Source: Anthostomella pinea
Taxonomy: Eukaryota > Ascomycota > Sordariomycetes > Xylariales > Xylariaceae
NCBI GenBank assembly: GCA_963556695.1
Contig: CAUWAG010000003.1
Location: 62,001 to 126,000 of the forward strand
Direction of reading: 5' to 3'
DNA: 64,000 bases
The translations under genes and the position numbers were made by a program. A model generated the notes under the pieces. That model did not search any database and was not told the DNA's origin. It saw only the letters and a program-made list of their open reading frames with translations. Within the stretch, counting starts at the first letter, position 1. Every line of letters starts with the position of its first letter. Positions 1-11,128 of the stretch are shown here, one piece after another.

Positions 1-2591
1 AAACTCACTGACCGCGTCAACATGCGCATGGTCGGCGTCCCCGAGAGCTCACTGGAAATGTGGCAGAACCAATTCATCGCCAAGGGCTACAAGGTTGCGC
101 GGGTCGACCAGATGGAGACGGCGCTGGGCAAGGAGATGCGGGAGAGGGTCGACACCAAGGCCAAGAAGCAGGACAAGATCATCCGGCGAGAGCTGGCGTG
201 CATTCTGACCGGCGGCACCCTGGTGGACGGCAGCATGCTCCAGGATGACGCGGCGACCTATTGCGTGGCCATCAAGGAATCCGTTGTTGACGACCACCCA
301 GCATTCGGCATTGCTTTTGTCGACGCTGCTACGGGCCAATTCTTCGTGTCCGAGTTTGAGGACGGCGTCGACCTGACCAAATTCGAGACCTTCGTGGCCC
401 AGACCAGTCCGCGAGAACTGCTGCTCGAAAAATCTCGCATCTCACCCAAGGCTCTTCGCATCCTCAAGAACAACACATCGCCTGCTTGTATCTGGAACTA
501 CTTCAAACCAGGGTCCGAATTCTGGGAGGCCGAACTGACCCGGCGGGAGCTCGGCTGCAACGGCTACTTTGCGTCCGGGCAGGAGGGGCAAGACGAAGTC
601 TGGCCGGAGGTCCTGGCCAAGGCTAGAGACAATGATCTCCTGATGTCCGCGTTGGGCGCTCTGGTTCAGTACCTGCGTGTGCTCAAGATCGAGCGAAACC
701 TGTTGTCCCAGGGCAACTTTACATGGTACAGCCCAATCCACAAGAATGGGACGTTGATCCTCGACGGCCAGACCCTCATCAACCTCGAAGTCTTTGCCAA
801 CTCGGTCAACGGCGGCCAGGAAGGGACGCTGTTCTCTCTCCTCAACCGCTGCATCACGCCCTTTGGCAAGCGGCTCTTCCGCCAGTGGGTGTGTCACCCT
901 CTTTGCAACATCCAGAAGATCAACGAACGGTTGGACGCCGTCGACATGCTCAATGCCGACCGGAGCCTGCGAGAGCAGTTTTCCTCGCAGATGAGCAAGA
1001 TGCCCGACCTCGAGCGACTCATATCGAGGATCCATGCCGGCGCGTGCCGGCCCGAAGACTTTGTCAAAGTCCTCGAGGGTTTCGAGCAGATCGAGTACAC
1101 CATGAGCCTGCTCGATGCCTTTGGCGGCGGCAACGGCCTCGTCGACCGCCTCATCGCAGCCATGCCGGACCTCAACGAACCTCTGTCGTACTGGAAGTCT
1201 GCTTTCGACCGCAGGAAGGCTCGGGAGGAGAAGATGCTGATCCCAGAGCGGGGCATCGAGGAAGACTTTGACCAGAGTCACGACCGGATCGTCGAGATCA
1301 AGGACGATCTCCAGACACTGCTCGACAAGAAGAAGGTCGAGCTGAAGAACAAGTCGCTGAAGTTTACCGACGTCGGCAAGGAGGTGTACCAGATAGAGGC
1401 TCCCAAGTCTGTCAAGGTGCCTAAGGACTGGCAGCAGATGTCGGCCACTGCCAGCGTCAAGAGGTACTACTTCAAAGAGTTGACCAGCCTTGTCCGACAG
1501 CTGCAGGAGGCCGAGGAGACGCACTCGCAGCTCGTCCGCGAGGCTGCACTGCGTCTGTTGAAGCGCTTCGACGTGGACTACGATACCTGGCTGCAGGCCA
1601 TCCGTATCGTGTCGCAGCTCGACTGCCTCGTCGGTCTCGCCAAGGCGTCGTCGTCACTGGGTGAGCCCAGTTGCCGGCCGGTGTTCGTCGACGAGGAGCG
1701 GAGCGTGGTCGAGTTCAACGAGCTGCGACACCCGTGCATGCTCAGCACGGTGGACGACTTCATCCCGAACGACATCGTACTCGGCGGCGGCTCGGCCAAG
1801 ATCAACCTGTTGACGGGCGCCAACGCTGCTGGCAAGTCTACGATCCTGCGAATGGTAAGTGCTGCCGGGTTTGCGAACTGGCTACTTCTTGATGCTGACC
1901 TGTCCCGCAGTCCTGCACGGCCGTCATCATGGCCCAGATCGGCTGCCACGTGCCCGCCAGGTCTGCGCGTCTCACGCCGTGCGACCGCATCATGTCTCGG
2001 CTAGGGGCCAATGACAACATCTTCGCGGCGCAGTCGACATTCTTCGTCGAGTTGTCGGAGACCAAGAAGATCCTGTCCGAGGCGACGCCGCGCTCTCTAG
2101 TGATCCTCGACGAGCTGGGACGCGGAACATCTAGCTACGATGGTGTTGCTGTGGCTCAGGCCGTGCTACACCATGTCGCCACGCACATTGGGTGCGTGGG
2201 TTTCTTTGCTACACATTACCACTCTCTCGCAACCGAGTTCGACAACCACCCCGAGATCAGAGCAAAGCGGATGCAGATCCACGTCGACGAGGAGCAGAGA
2301 CGTGTGACGTTCCTCTACAGACTGGAGGACGGGGTGGCCGAAGGCAGTTTTGGCATGCACTGCGCGGCCATGTGTGGTATTTCCAACCGCGTCATTGAGA
2401 GGGCCGCGGTTGCCGCCAAGGAGTGGGAGCACACCAGCAGGCTCAAGGAGAGTCTGGAGCGTGCGCGAGAGGGATGCTACATCCCGCTGGGCATGTTGAG
2501 CGACGTTGCCGCCCTGCTTGATGAGAAGAAGGGCAAGGAGGTTGGTATGAAGGGCCTCGACGTGCTTGTGCGAGCGATCGAAGCCCTGTGA
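1..2591 (+). CDS. MSH6: DNA mismatch repair ATPase MSH6 (5' partial)
   Basis: Subunit of the MutS-alpha (MSH2-MSH6) heterodimer, which recognises base-base mismatches and small loops in nuclear DNA. The frame is open from base 1, so the N-terminus (PIP box, mismatch-binding domain start) lies outside the window; about 845 residues are visible. Exon 1 runs to 1854, a 56-bp intron (GTAAGT...CGCAG, 1855-1910) follows, and exon 2 is 1911-2591. The join falls inside the ATPase domain and restores the frame: Walker A reads TGANAAGKST just before the intron and the sequence continues SCTAVIMAQIG. Walker B and the signature follow as VILDELGRGTSSYD, then FFATHYHSL. The connector stretch TGGTLVDGSML is typical of MSH6 rather than MSH2 or MSH3. 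The intron only 5 codons after the P-loop is what splits the apparent reading frame; it is not a frameshift. Family assignment is firm. Confidence 0.96.
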
Positions 2592-3357
2592 GTATATGAG
2601 AAGCGCTGATGTTTGCTGCAAGAAAATACCCCTGGGATGCTGCCGTGGGCGCATTGTGTTTTGATCTCGCTCCCCCCATCGCAGGGACGCTGTCTTTTGT
2701 CGAGCTGCCGACCATCTGATGTATGTACTAGGCGTTGGCTGCAGGTGGTGGGCTGGACGAGAAGAGCGACAAGCACCGTCCTTTGCTGTACATGTTAGAC
2801 ATTGCTAGCTAAGTAATCACACTTGCAACTCGCAACAGACGTCAAGACAGCCGATACAAACCATATTGGTGTTTCTACCTAGGTACGTACTCACGTAGCC
2901 ACCGAGCTTGTGTCTCCGGTATCTGCCAGGTCCCCGTCGTCGTCAAGACCGATAAGCACGTTCCCTCTTATTGGACTGGATGAGGACGCTACAAAGCGCG
3001 AGTCTCCCCTCGTACAGAAAGGCAAATGACATGAGCTGGCTGGCCTGCTGGCTCGGTCGTTCGCGCTCCCTATCGCACCCCTGCCGGCAGTCAGCAGCCC
3101 GAGATAGCAGGCCGTCATGGCACAGTCGCATTGGTAGGTAGCTGACTTCAAGCCGCCCCATGTCATCAGCATCAAGTGTCTGGTAGGTGAGAGATGCATA
3201 TCACGCAAAGAAAGTCTATGACGGGAAACAAGTTGCTTCATTCTAGCGAGATGCCGTCCTGACAACATTCAACATTCTGCATATACCATTCATCGAGGGC
3301 CGCGAAGTCTCTTATTTGTCGCACATTGAGCCCCTTCGAACCGTATAGTCGCTGTCC
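2592..3357. other. intergenic, MSH6 3' flank and permease promoter
   Basis: No coding sequence supported. It holds one copy of the palindrome TACCTAGGTA (2876-2885). The rest should contain the MSH6 terminator and the promoter of the downstream permease, but I see no clear motif. Confidence 0.6.
2876..2885. repeat. intergenic palindrome TACCTAGGTA, copy 1
   Basis: Perfect 10-bp palindrome. Two further exact copies occur at 12573-12582 and 20068-20077, all outside genes. About 0.06 copies would be expected by chance in 64 kb on a uniform-base model. Confidence 0.6.
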
Positions 3358-5152
3358 ATGACCATGAAGGCACCGTCAGCAACCCAGCTGAGATGGAGAC
3401 TCACCTCTCTGCACTCATGGGAGCTGCCCAAGCAGACCGGGACGCTTGCTCCGCCTCACATCTGGACGAATCGTGATATGGGTATGGCCCCCTGCTCCGG
3501 TACGGCGAGTGTCCCGACGACTGTCCGGACTGACAACCAGACATTCTCTAGACCCGACTCCGATTGAGGATCAGACGTGGAACACCTGGAGTATCCTGGC
3601 CTACTGGGCTACCGACACCATCAACCTGGCGACATGGCAGACGGCCTCGGCAGTGCTCGCGGTCGGCCTGTCATGGCAAGAGGCGATTCCCATCATGGTA
3701 GTGGGAAACTTTTGCGTTGCGGTGCCGCTTGTACTCAACGGAGCAATTGGTGCCAAGCTGCACGTCCCCTTCTCCGTCATCGTCACCAGCAGCTTCGGGT
3801 TCTATCTGCGCTACTTTTGTATTTTCAGCAGGGCCATCCTGGCCATGTTCTGGCTTGGTATACAGGTACGAGGGTATTCTGGTCCTTGTCTCGCCAGGCG
3901 GTGCTGACCAAAGACTGGATGCTAGAGCGCAAACGGGTCCCAGTGTGTGACCATCATGTTTCGTGCCTGGGCGCCTTCTTACAACGACATCCCCAACCAG
4001 CTACCGGCGTCCGCAGGCATCACCACCCAGGGCATGATCTCGTACTTTATCTTCTGGGTGATCCAGCTGCCGCTCCTCCTGATCCACCCGACGAAGCTGC
4101 GGCCGCTCTTCTGGGTCAAGCTGACGGCGGCGCCCGTCGCGGCGCTCGCCATCATGGGCTGGTCCATCCGGGAAGCGGGAGGCGGCGGCGACATCTTTGC
4201 CCTGCGCGCCGCTGTCAGTGGACCGCAGTACGCCTGGCTATGGCTGTCGTGCATGTCGAGCGTCACGGGGACTTGGAGCACGCTGGCGGTCAACATCCCC
4301 GACTTCACACGTTACGCCAAAAGCGCCAGGGGCCAGTACGTGCAGCTTCCGGCCATGCCCCTCATCTTCACGGCCTGTGGCGTCATCGGGATCGTGACCA
4401 CCTCGGCGTCCAAGGTGTTTAGCGGCGAGTACCTCTGGAACCCGCTGGACATCGTGGCCATCTGGCTTGACTACGGGTCCGGCGGCCGGTGCGCGGCCTT
4501 CTTCGCCGCGCTCGCCTGGTACGTGGCCCAGGTGGGCACCAATATCACGGCGAACAGCATCTCGGCTGCCAACGACCTGACCGTGCTGTTTCCGCGCTGG
4601 GTCAACATCCGACGGGGCTGCATGATCGCCGCGGTCATAGCCGGCTGGGTGCTAGTGCCGTGGAAGATACTGAGTTCGGCGCAGACTCTGCTCGCCTTCC
4701 TCGGTGGGTACGCCGTCTTCCTGGGCCCCATGGCTGGCATCATCGCCGCGGACTACTGGCTGGTCAAGAGCCGCCATATCGACATCCCAGGTCTATACAA
4801 CCCGGCCGGCAGGTACCGTTACGTCGGCGGGTGCAACTGGCGTGCGGCCGTGGCCTTCTTGGTCCCCGTGGCACCGCTTCTCCCCGGCCTGGCCCTCAGC
4901 ATCAGCGGGCCCGGCGTCGTGCATATCAGCGACGGTGTGACGAACCTATACACGTTCAACTGGTTGTTCGGCTTTGTGACCTCGATCGTCCTGTACACGG
5001 TGCTTAGCTACGCGATGCCGGCCAGGGAGACTCTCCTGAAAGACAGCGTTTGGGATCTCGATGGGACGGCAATCGAAGCTATTGCACAAGAGAGCGATGC
5101 GGAAGATGGTCACGGAATTAAGGGTGATAACATGCGGAAGATGGATGCCTAG
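3358..5152 (+). CDS. NCS1-family nucleobase/vitamin permease (Fur/Dal4/Thi7-like)
   Basis: Plasma-membrane symporter of the nucleobase-cation-symport-1 family, which imports uracil, uridine, allantoin, thiamine or nicotinamide riboside in fungi; the substrate cannot be told from sequence here. Three exons: 3358-3481, 3552-3865, 3926-5152, giving 554 aa. The first intron (70 bp) splits an Asp codon and rebuilds the family signature WTNRDMDPTPIEDQTW, which confirms both the start region and the splice. The second intron (60 bp, GTACGA...GCTAG) joins FWLGIQ to SANGSQ. About 12 hydrophobic segments can be followed, with the conserved NIPDFTRYAK loop and a charged C-terminal tail. The gene stands alone, with no purine or thiamine pathway gene next to it. 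The start at MTMKAPS fits the short hydrophilic N-terminus of the family, but an extra upstream exon cannot be excluded. Confidence 0.88.
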
Positions 5153-5662
5153 ACGTTCTGCTCCAGGAGTCGTTCCGCACACCGATGGCAGTTTTGGTGT
5201 TCAACGTCGTGAACCATGTCGCCTTGCATAACTTTAGCCAGCGGTCATGACGCAAATTTGGGAATACGAAATTGTTGTCTACTAACCTTCCGCTATCAGT
5301 GTGATCATTTTACTGCATATACTGATGCGTGCAGTCGTCCAATTACTTCGGTCTCCCGATATTCTCTTTGGTGTATATGCATGAGGTTCTCAAGTGAATG
5401 TTTTTGATTGTGTCGAAGCCGGAAGGGGATGGAAGGCCTGGCAAGGCCTGCGTTGTCGTCCCCAGCGTATGAGATGTGGTAAAAAGGGGGGTGATGCGTG
5501 TTATTCGGTTCTAATAAGTAACTTCGGGACAATACCAAGACAATACCAAGACCAACACGCAACCAAAGATGCCGCGAAAGCGGGCTTGTAAAAAATAAAA
5601 AAAGCGACCAAGATCCGTGGCAAGCTTTCTTCCTGGTGCGATACCAACATGGCCAGTATGTA
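5153..5662. other. intergenic, permease 3' flank
   Basis: AT-rich stretch with a tandem GACAATACCAA/GACCAACAC-like run near 5528-5555. No gene supported. It ends at the TA target site of the MITE that starts at 5663. Confidence 0.5.
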
Positions 5663-5880
5663 CACTCAGCCCCGATAAGTCTCCGTACGCGCATGTGGCA
5701 ATATCCTAGAATCTAGACCACCAGTGGGATAGTTGGAAATACTGGAATAGGCGCCCTGGAATAAGCGTTAAGCATGGTCAATAAAGATCAAACTGCTTAT
5801 TCCAGTATGCTTATTCTGATTTGATGATATACCGTTGCTTGCTGGAAGGGTCGTGTACAGAGACTTATGAGGATTTAGTG
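5663..5880. mobile_element. pogo/Tc1-mariner-type MITE, copy A (218 bp)
   Basis: Non-coding element flanked by TA dinucleotides (5661-5662 and 5881-5882), as expected for TA target-site duplication. Left terminus begins CACTCAGCCCCGATAAGTCT; the reverse complement of the right terminus begins CACTAAATCCTCATAAGTCT, so the roughly 28-bp termini are imperfect inverted repeats. Inside, GGAATAAGC and GCTTATTCC arms form a second inverted repeat. A diverged second copy is at 17906-18119. No transposase is encoded, so it would depend on an element elsewhere. Confidence 0.75.
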
Positions 5881-5947
5881 TACCGAGATTAAGTGGCATG
5901 ACCTTTCCCTATAGACAACTGTGGGCCACGACACCGGTGTCAATATC

Positions 5948-6445
5948 TACTTCTCGTGCACAAATTCTATGATTGCAGTTGAAGAAATGTCAATCATTGG
6001 GTCCCACGCACGGGTCCGTCCCACGTATACAATTATGTCTGTCATAGGCGACTGCAGAGCGGCACGGCGATTGTGGTAAACTGCACGATGGCTGTGATGC
6101 TTGGTGCCGCCGTTGGCAGCCCTGAAATTCTCGGTCAGCTGCTCGACCTCTTCCTCGTCGATCCCGGTGACGTAGGGTTCGTCCCTTTCTCGTGGTAGCC
6201 AGAAAATTTGTTTTTACCGTTGATGGCTCCCCGCCAGTCGCCCTCTTGGGGTTTCCACTGCTTGAGAGCTTCGTCGATCGACTTGCCTTCACGCTGTACC
6301 AAGACGCGTCACAGGTTAACTGGGTTACTTTGCGCGCCCCTTTAATGCCGTAGCGAGAGAGGGGCTGCTTCTGCACATACCTTGGATACGGTGGCGTGGT
6401 CTCGAAGATGTTCTGGAGAGGCCAGGGTCTTGGTGACGGACCAGG
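5948..6445 (-). CDS. small unrecognised gene or decaying gene, 5' end unresolved
   Basis: I do not recognise this protein, but three minus-strand segments read as one. Exon A (6445-6381) encodes WSVTKTLASPEHLRDHATVSK. It joins across a well-formed 87-bp intron (GTATGT...TACAG, 6294-6380) to exon B (6293-6218), REGKSIDEALKQWKP...DWRGAIN. The next segment (6188-5948) reads ERDEPYVTGIDEEEVEQLTE and continues through KHHSHRAVYHNRR and DIIVYVGRTRAWDP to a stop. B and C are in different frames; removing exactly 29 nt (GTAAAA...CACGAG, 6189-6217) restores the frame. That is too short for an ordinary fungal intron, so this is either a micro-intron, a sequence error or a frameshifted relic. Exon A is preceded by a plausible acceptor (TTCGTAG), but I found no initiating exon. 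Located 67 bp from the MITE. Confidence 0.35.
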
Positions 6446-7455
6446 CTACGAAAAAGCACAGCAGCGGATGGGAATCTCTTAGTGGGACAATGGAATGCGG
6501 ACTCGTACAGTATATGGCAGTGCCCGAATCCAGGTAAAGTATGGTGCTGTAGGAAGTGACAGTTCCACGCTGGCGGATACGAAACAGCAATGCCTCTTTA
6601 TAGCTTGTGAAGCGACAGGGGCTCCGCAGCGAGGCAAATTGCAAATACCGACCGAGAACAGGCAGCAGCAAGGGCAATCCTTGGTCAGCCAGACTGTGAG
6701 TCCAAAATTTACATTATTTTAGAATCTACCGAGCGTCCGAGGGGCACTCGGTGGCACATGGATCTAGATCAGTGGCGAGGCGAGGATGAACGAGCACATG
6801 TGTCATGGCTATACACATGAGCAGGACGACCATGTACACATGTAGATGCGTCGTCTCAGGCTTCTCTGGAAGGAATGGATGTGGGCATCTTGGATTCAAC
6901 ACCTTCCTTGGAAGACGTGTGTCCGTAACTCAGGCACCGAAACGAAGCTCTCCCAAAGCCCGAACATATTGGCGAGGTGAGGGTGTATCAATAGGTCGGG
7001 AAAAGTGAGTGTCAGCATAAAGAAAACTGCTTCCTTCCTTCCGATGCATTAGCAGACACGGCGATCAACTACCGAGGGCCACAGGTATAGCTTGAGTACT
7101 AATGCATATCAATCTGTGTGGTTGCAAATCGAAAAAGGGGGACGCGTTGGACTTGGAGTCCGTGGAAAGGGGGCAACCGGGGTTATACTTCGAAAGGGGC
7201 CGGCGGGGAGTGGGTATGCTAAAGAAGGGGTTGGTCTAGTGGCCCAAGCGCTACCTTTTATTTTTGTCGGGTCCGCCTCCATCCCGGGCGTGGGCCGGTT
7301 CATCGTCCCATCGAACGGTCCCGGTCTTGTCCACGCACCACGTCGCCATTGATCAGTGATACGCACGATGTCTCTCACGGCCCGTTGAGCGAGCGATTGG
7401 ACCATTGAAACGAGCGAGAGACACATGCCAACTGGCGACATGAGCTGCCGCCATT
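6446..7455. other. intergenic, COX10 promoter side
   Basis: No supported gene, except that an initiating exon of the small minus-strand gene may lie in its left part. An ATTGG (reverse CCAAT, HAP-complex type) box is at 7396-7400, about 56 bp upstream of the COX10 start. This is plausible for a respiratory gene but a common motif. Confidence 0.4.
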
Positions 7456-8955
7456 ATGAGCCTACGGTCGCCCGCCAACGTCTTCCGCTTCTATGCCCGC
7501 GATAGCCTCTGCCGCCGCTGCAGTTACCTGAAAACAGCTTCTTTTTCCCACACCACCTCGTCCCGAACTGCCCTCGCCTCGAGCTCGCCCCGCCTCAAGG
7601 CCGACTACTTCGTATCCAATGCATTTGCGCCGCGCCTGCACGACGACCGCAACAGTCGATCCCGCTCCTCCACCGCCCCCAACCATCGCAACGACCGCAA
7701 CGATGAGAACCGCGACCTCCCGCACCGCCGGCGACAGGCAGCGAAACGCATCGCTAGCTCGAGAGGCACAGTGTTGAACGGTACCACAGCCGAAGCTCCG
7801 TTGCCTCCAGATGCCTCCTCGTTGCTCACAACAGCCTCCACACGGCATCCTGCCAACTGCCTACGCCGACAGCTCTCGCTGCTCCTCTCCCTCTCGAAAC
7901 CCCGCCTCACCGTCCTGGTCGTCCTCACCGCCATGGCCCCCTACGCCCTGTACCCCGTCCCGGCCTTCCTGTCTCCGTCCATCGGCCTCGATACCCCCTC
8001 CCTGTCGCCGTTGACGCTGGTCTTTCTCTCCACGGGCACTCTGCTCTGCTCCGCCAGCGCCAATGCTCTCAACATGCTATACGAACCTGCCTGGGACGCC
8101 ATGATGACGCGGACGAGGAACCGCCCGCTCGCTCGGGGCTTGTTGTCGCAGCGCAAGGCCATCGCTTTCGCCGCACTCGCCGCGCTGACGGGGGTCGGCA
8201 GTCTCTACTTTGGCGTGAACCCGACCGTCGCCTTCCTGGGCGCCGTCAACATCGCGCTCTACGCCGGGGTCTACACGCCGCTGAAGCGCGTGTCGTGGCT
8301 GAACACGTGGGTCGGCGCCATCGTGGGTGGGATCCCGCCCCTGATGGGCTGGGCAGCAGCCGCCGGTGAGTCCGCGACGGGGAACGGCTCGTTCAGTGAG
8401 CTGCTCCTCACCTCGGATGCCGTGGGCGGCTGGTTGCTCGCCGCACTCCTGTTCGCCTGGCAATTCCCGCACTTCATGGCACTATCGTGGCCGATCCGCG
8501 ACGAGTACAAGGCCGCCGGTCACCAAATGCTGGCCTGGGTCAACTCGGCGCGCAACGGCCGCGTGGCGTTGCGGTACAGCCTCGTCTTCATCCCGCTGTG
8601 TGTCGCGCTCTGCACCGCGGGCGTCACTGAGTGGAGTTTCGCCGTGACGAGCCTGCCCGTCAACCTGTGGCTTGCGCGCGAGGCCGTTCTCTTCTGGCGC
8701 CACGGAGGCTTCAAGGGGAGCGCTCGGGGCTTGTTCTGGGCCAGCGTCTGGCATCTGCCGGCCGTCATGGTTTTGGCCCTCGTGCAGAAAAGGGGCATGT
8801 GGGGGCGCGTATGGCGCAGCGTCGTCGGCGAGCCAGAACTCGACGATGAGGACTACGACGATTGGATAGACGAGGCCGTCGCTGGAGCTGGACCTGCTGT
8901 TGGCCAGGCCAGGGTAGGGGCAGGGGCTGGGGTGCCTCCCATCGCATCCAGGTGA
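7456..8955 (+). CDS. COX10: protoheme IX farnesyltransferase, mitochondrial (heme O synthase)
   Basis: UbiA-superfamily prenyltransferase that transfers farnesyl to heme B to make heme O, the precursor of heme A for cytochrome c oxidase. It sits in the mitochondrial inner membrane. Single exon of 499 aa. The first about 130 residues are rich in Arg, Ser and His and poor in acidic residues, consistent with a long mitochondrial targeting sequence. The catalytic core starts at LSKPRLTVLVVLTAMAPYAL; the family motif NALNMLYEPAWDAMMTRTRN holds the Mg-diphosphate-binding acidic residues and is followed by RPLARG. TPLKRVSWLNTWVGAIVGG, AWQFPHFMALSWPIRDEYK and further hydrophobic spans complete the usual set of about eight membrane helices. 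A short acidic/Gly-Ala-rich C-terminal tail follows. Start chosen at the first Met, which gives a good presequence. Confidence 0.95.
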   Translation: MSLRSPANVFRFYARDSLCRRCSYLKTASFSHTTSSRTALASSSPRLKADYFVSNAFAPRLHDDRNSRSRSSTAPNHRNDRNDENRDLPHRRRQAAKRIASSRGTVLNGTTAEAPLPPDASSLLTTASTRHPANCLRRQLSLLLSLSKPRLTVLVVLTAMAPYALYPVPAFLSPSIGLDTPSLSPLTLVFLSTGTLLCSASANALNMLYEPAWDAMMTRTRNRPLARGLLSQRKAIAFAALAALTGVGSLYFGVNPTVAFLGAVNIALYAGVYTPLKRVSWLNTWVGAIVGGIPPLMGWAAAAGESATGNGSFSELLLTSDAVGGWLLAALLFAWQFPHFMALSWPIRDEYKAAGHQMLAWVNSARNGRVALRYSLVFIPLCVALCTAGVTEWSFAVTSLPVNLWLAREAVLFWRHGGFKGSARGLFWASVWHLPAVMVLALVQKRGMWGRVWRSVVGEPELDDEDYDDWIDEAVAGAGPAVGQARVGAGAGVPPIASR

Positions 8956-9924
8956 CCTTGATTATGTCCCGGGCCGGGCCACTGAAGAATCTGGCTGGTA
9001 CGTGCGCACGGAAAATCTGTAACATATGTCTGCCAACTGTACAAACATCATGGGTCCCGGCATTTGCATGGTGGTTTTGGTAAAAACGCATACAGAGGAG
9101 AGCGGTGCTGGGTCAAGCTGGCGCGCTGGTCACAGTGCCGGCGTGTAGTGGTTGTTTCCATATCAATGTAAATGAATGTATTCTTCTCCCGACTCCTATT
9201 GTGCGGGTTCCACCCGGGCCCTTGGCTACATCGCGGCGGCGTCATGCTTTTACTCCGAATGGCTGAATTCTCATGGTTCCGCCACCTATTTTCAACGTCC
9301 TGTGGTATCTATCTGAATGCTCTAGTGCACAACGCGACGCACCCCTTGATGCGCGCATGATGTTGCAGAAAGTGCTGTCATTAGGAGGCTTGCCATAAAA
9401 CTTTGTTGTCCCAAAATCCACAGCACTACGTAGGTGCCCAACCTCTAACCCGTTCCTCTGGGTGTGTCCGTGGCTGTGTTGCAAGGGAATGTGGCATGCA
9501 ACCCGAAAGAGATCAAGGCCATGCTGACTTTTGGATCCATCCTTCATCCGCTCTCGCGGGTGTTGTTTTCGTCGTCATCATCTCGTGGGATTCGCAATCG
9601 TTCATCTCCTGGGATCCTCGCTCGTCGCCTGGCCCCCGCCCGTTGACCTCCCCGGGAAAAACCCGATCTTGTGCCATGCATGCTGACGCCCTCAAACGCC
9701 GATGCTTAAATGAACACAAATAAACCGAATAGAGACAAATAGCCACAGAAGGCGGAAACGCACAAACGCCCCAGAAATGCAAACTCCTTTTCGTGAGCAA
9801 TGTCCAAGGCCCCCAAGACCAAGAGAGTGATTGAGTACACGGTTCCGGTGACATGCTTCGGAACGATGAGGAATTAAAAAGATAAAAGACCAGAGAAGAA
9901 TGATTGTTGGTGAGTGCGTGCTTC
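8956..9924. other. intergenic between convergent COX10 and Myb-like gene
   Basis: Between two 3' ends, so it should contain terminators rather than promoters. I see no coding sequence or recognisable RNA gene. Confidence 0.5.
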
Positions 9925-11128
9925 TCACATGGCCCCGCCATTGTGGTGATGACCCGGGCGGTTGATGATGGCGTCGATGCCCATGTCGACGCTGGGCAGC
10001 CGTTGCCCGTTGCTCATGTAGGGGGAGCCGTCCTGCGAGTGGTGATGTTGATGCGCGTGGCCGGGCATTGTGCCGTAGCCGTGGGCCGCCGACGAGGAGA
10101 CCGAGGAGCTGTAGCTCGAGGACATGCCGCCCGTACTGGGGGGGTAGTTGGTCGCATAATGCTGACTGTTCATCATCGGGTGCATGCCGCCGTAGCCCGA
10201 GTGGCTGCCGCCCGAGTGCGAGCTCGAGGCCGTAGTCTCGGGACTGCTGTACGAGGCGTCGAGGTCATCTATTGGAGTCAGACCAATGCCGGAAATGCCG
10301 CTGTCGTCGTCATACCCATGCATCTGATGACCAGACTCAAGGCGCTCGCGACGCGACGCCGACCGATGCGCCGACTGAAGATTCTTGAGACCGTTGTTCA
10401 TGCACTGCACCACGGGTCAGTCAGCTCGCTGGCAGCGGAAAAGCAATGGCAAGGGTAAAAGGAAAAGGGAAAGGGGTAGAGGGAAAGAAAAGGGGTAGAA
10501 GGAAAGGGGTAGAGGGGTAAAAGGGTAAAGGGAAAGGGGTTAAGGGGGAAGACGACTTCAAATGGACAGGGGGCAGCTGGCAGGTTCAGGGGGGTTCGAC
10601 AAGACTGACCTTGGCCTCGACAACATTCCACTTCTCGCCCGTACGCGCCGCCAGTGGCTGCCAGATCTCCTTGCGCATGCTCATGTACTCCGTGGCCAGC
10701 CGCTCGAGCTTTCGGTTGTCCCAGTCGTCAGCACCCTTGCGCTCCAGCAGCCGCTCGTGGCGCTTGCGGCAGGCATTGGGGGTCTTGTTCGGAAAGTAGT
10801 TGCTCTGGATCTGTGCCCAGTTGAAACCTTGCGTGCGCGCCGTGAGGAGGGTCTGGTCATCCTGCGGCGTCCACGCGCCCGAAGAAGCCCGATGGGGAAG
10901 CGGTGGCTGGGTCACGGCGGCGGCGGGGTACGGATCATAAGCCTGTGCCTGCATCGGAGGCTGGGCCGAGGCGGAGGACGGCACCGTGGTATGGTAGTAG
11001 GCCGTGTTCAACGAAACCGACGGCCGGGTGTTGTAAATGGGCAGCGGGGCAGATGGCGCCAAAGACACGGGTAGGGGGTTCGAATACCGGTTGTGACTCG
11101 AGCTGGACGAGCGCGTGTGTTTCGGCAT
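9925..11128 (-). CDS. Myb/SANT-like DNA-binding protein
   Basis: Probable nuclear DNA-binding regulator, 332 aa, two exons on the minus strand: 11128-10610 and 10404-9925, with a 205-bp intron (GTCAGT...GTGCAG) joined in phase 0. Residues about 85-130 form one Myb repeat (WTPQDDQTLLTARTQGFNWA, then NKTPNACRKRHERLLER). A second, weaker repeat follows (WDNRKLERLATEY... IWQPLAARTGEKWNVVEAKC) and crosses the intron, so the splice is supported by the domain. The N-terminus is Ser/Pro rich; the C-terminal half is low complexity (Ser, Gly, His, Tyr) and probably disordered. The specific role is unknown: it does not match the FlbD or Cdc5 patterns I know. Its upstream side faces a 4.2 kb gene-free interval shared with the sugar transporter. 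Confidence 0.85.
10445..10556. repeat. polypurine tract inside the Myb-gene intron
   Basis: About 110 bp of almost pure A/G with a recurring AAAGGGGTAGAGGG-like unit on the plus strand. On the transcribed strand it is a long polypyrimidine run inside the 205-bp intron. It explains why this intron is longer than its neighbours. Confidence 0.8.

Noticed and set aside
442..1524. 360-aa minus-strand frame in MSH6
   Set aside because: Antisense shadow of the MSH6 lever/clamp region.
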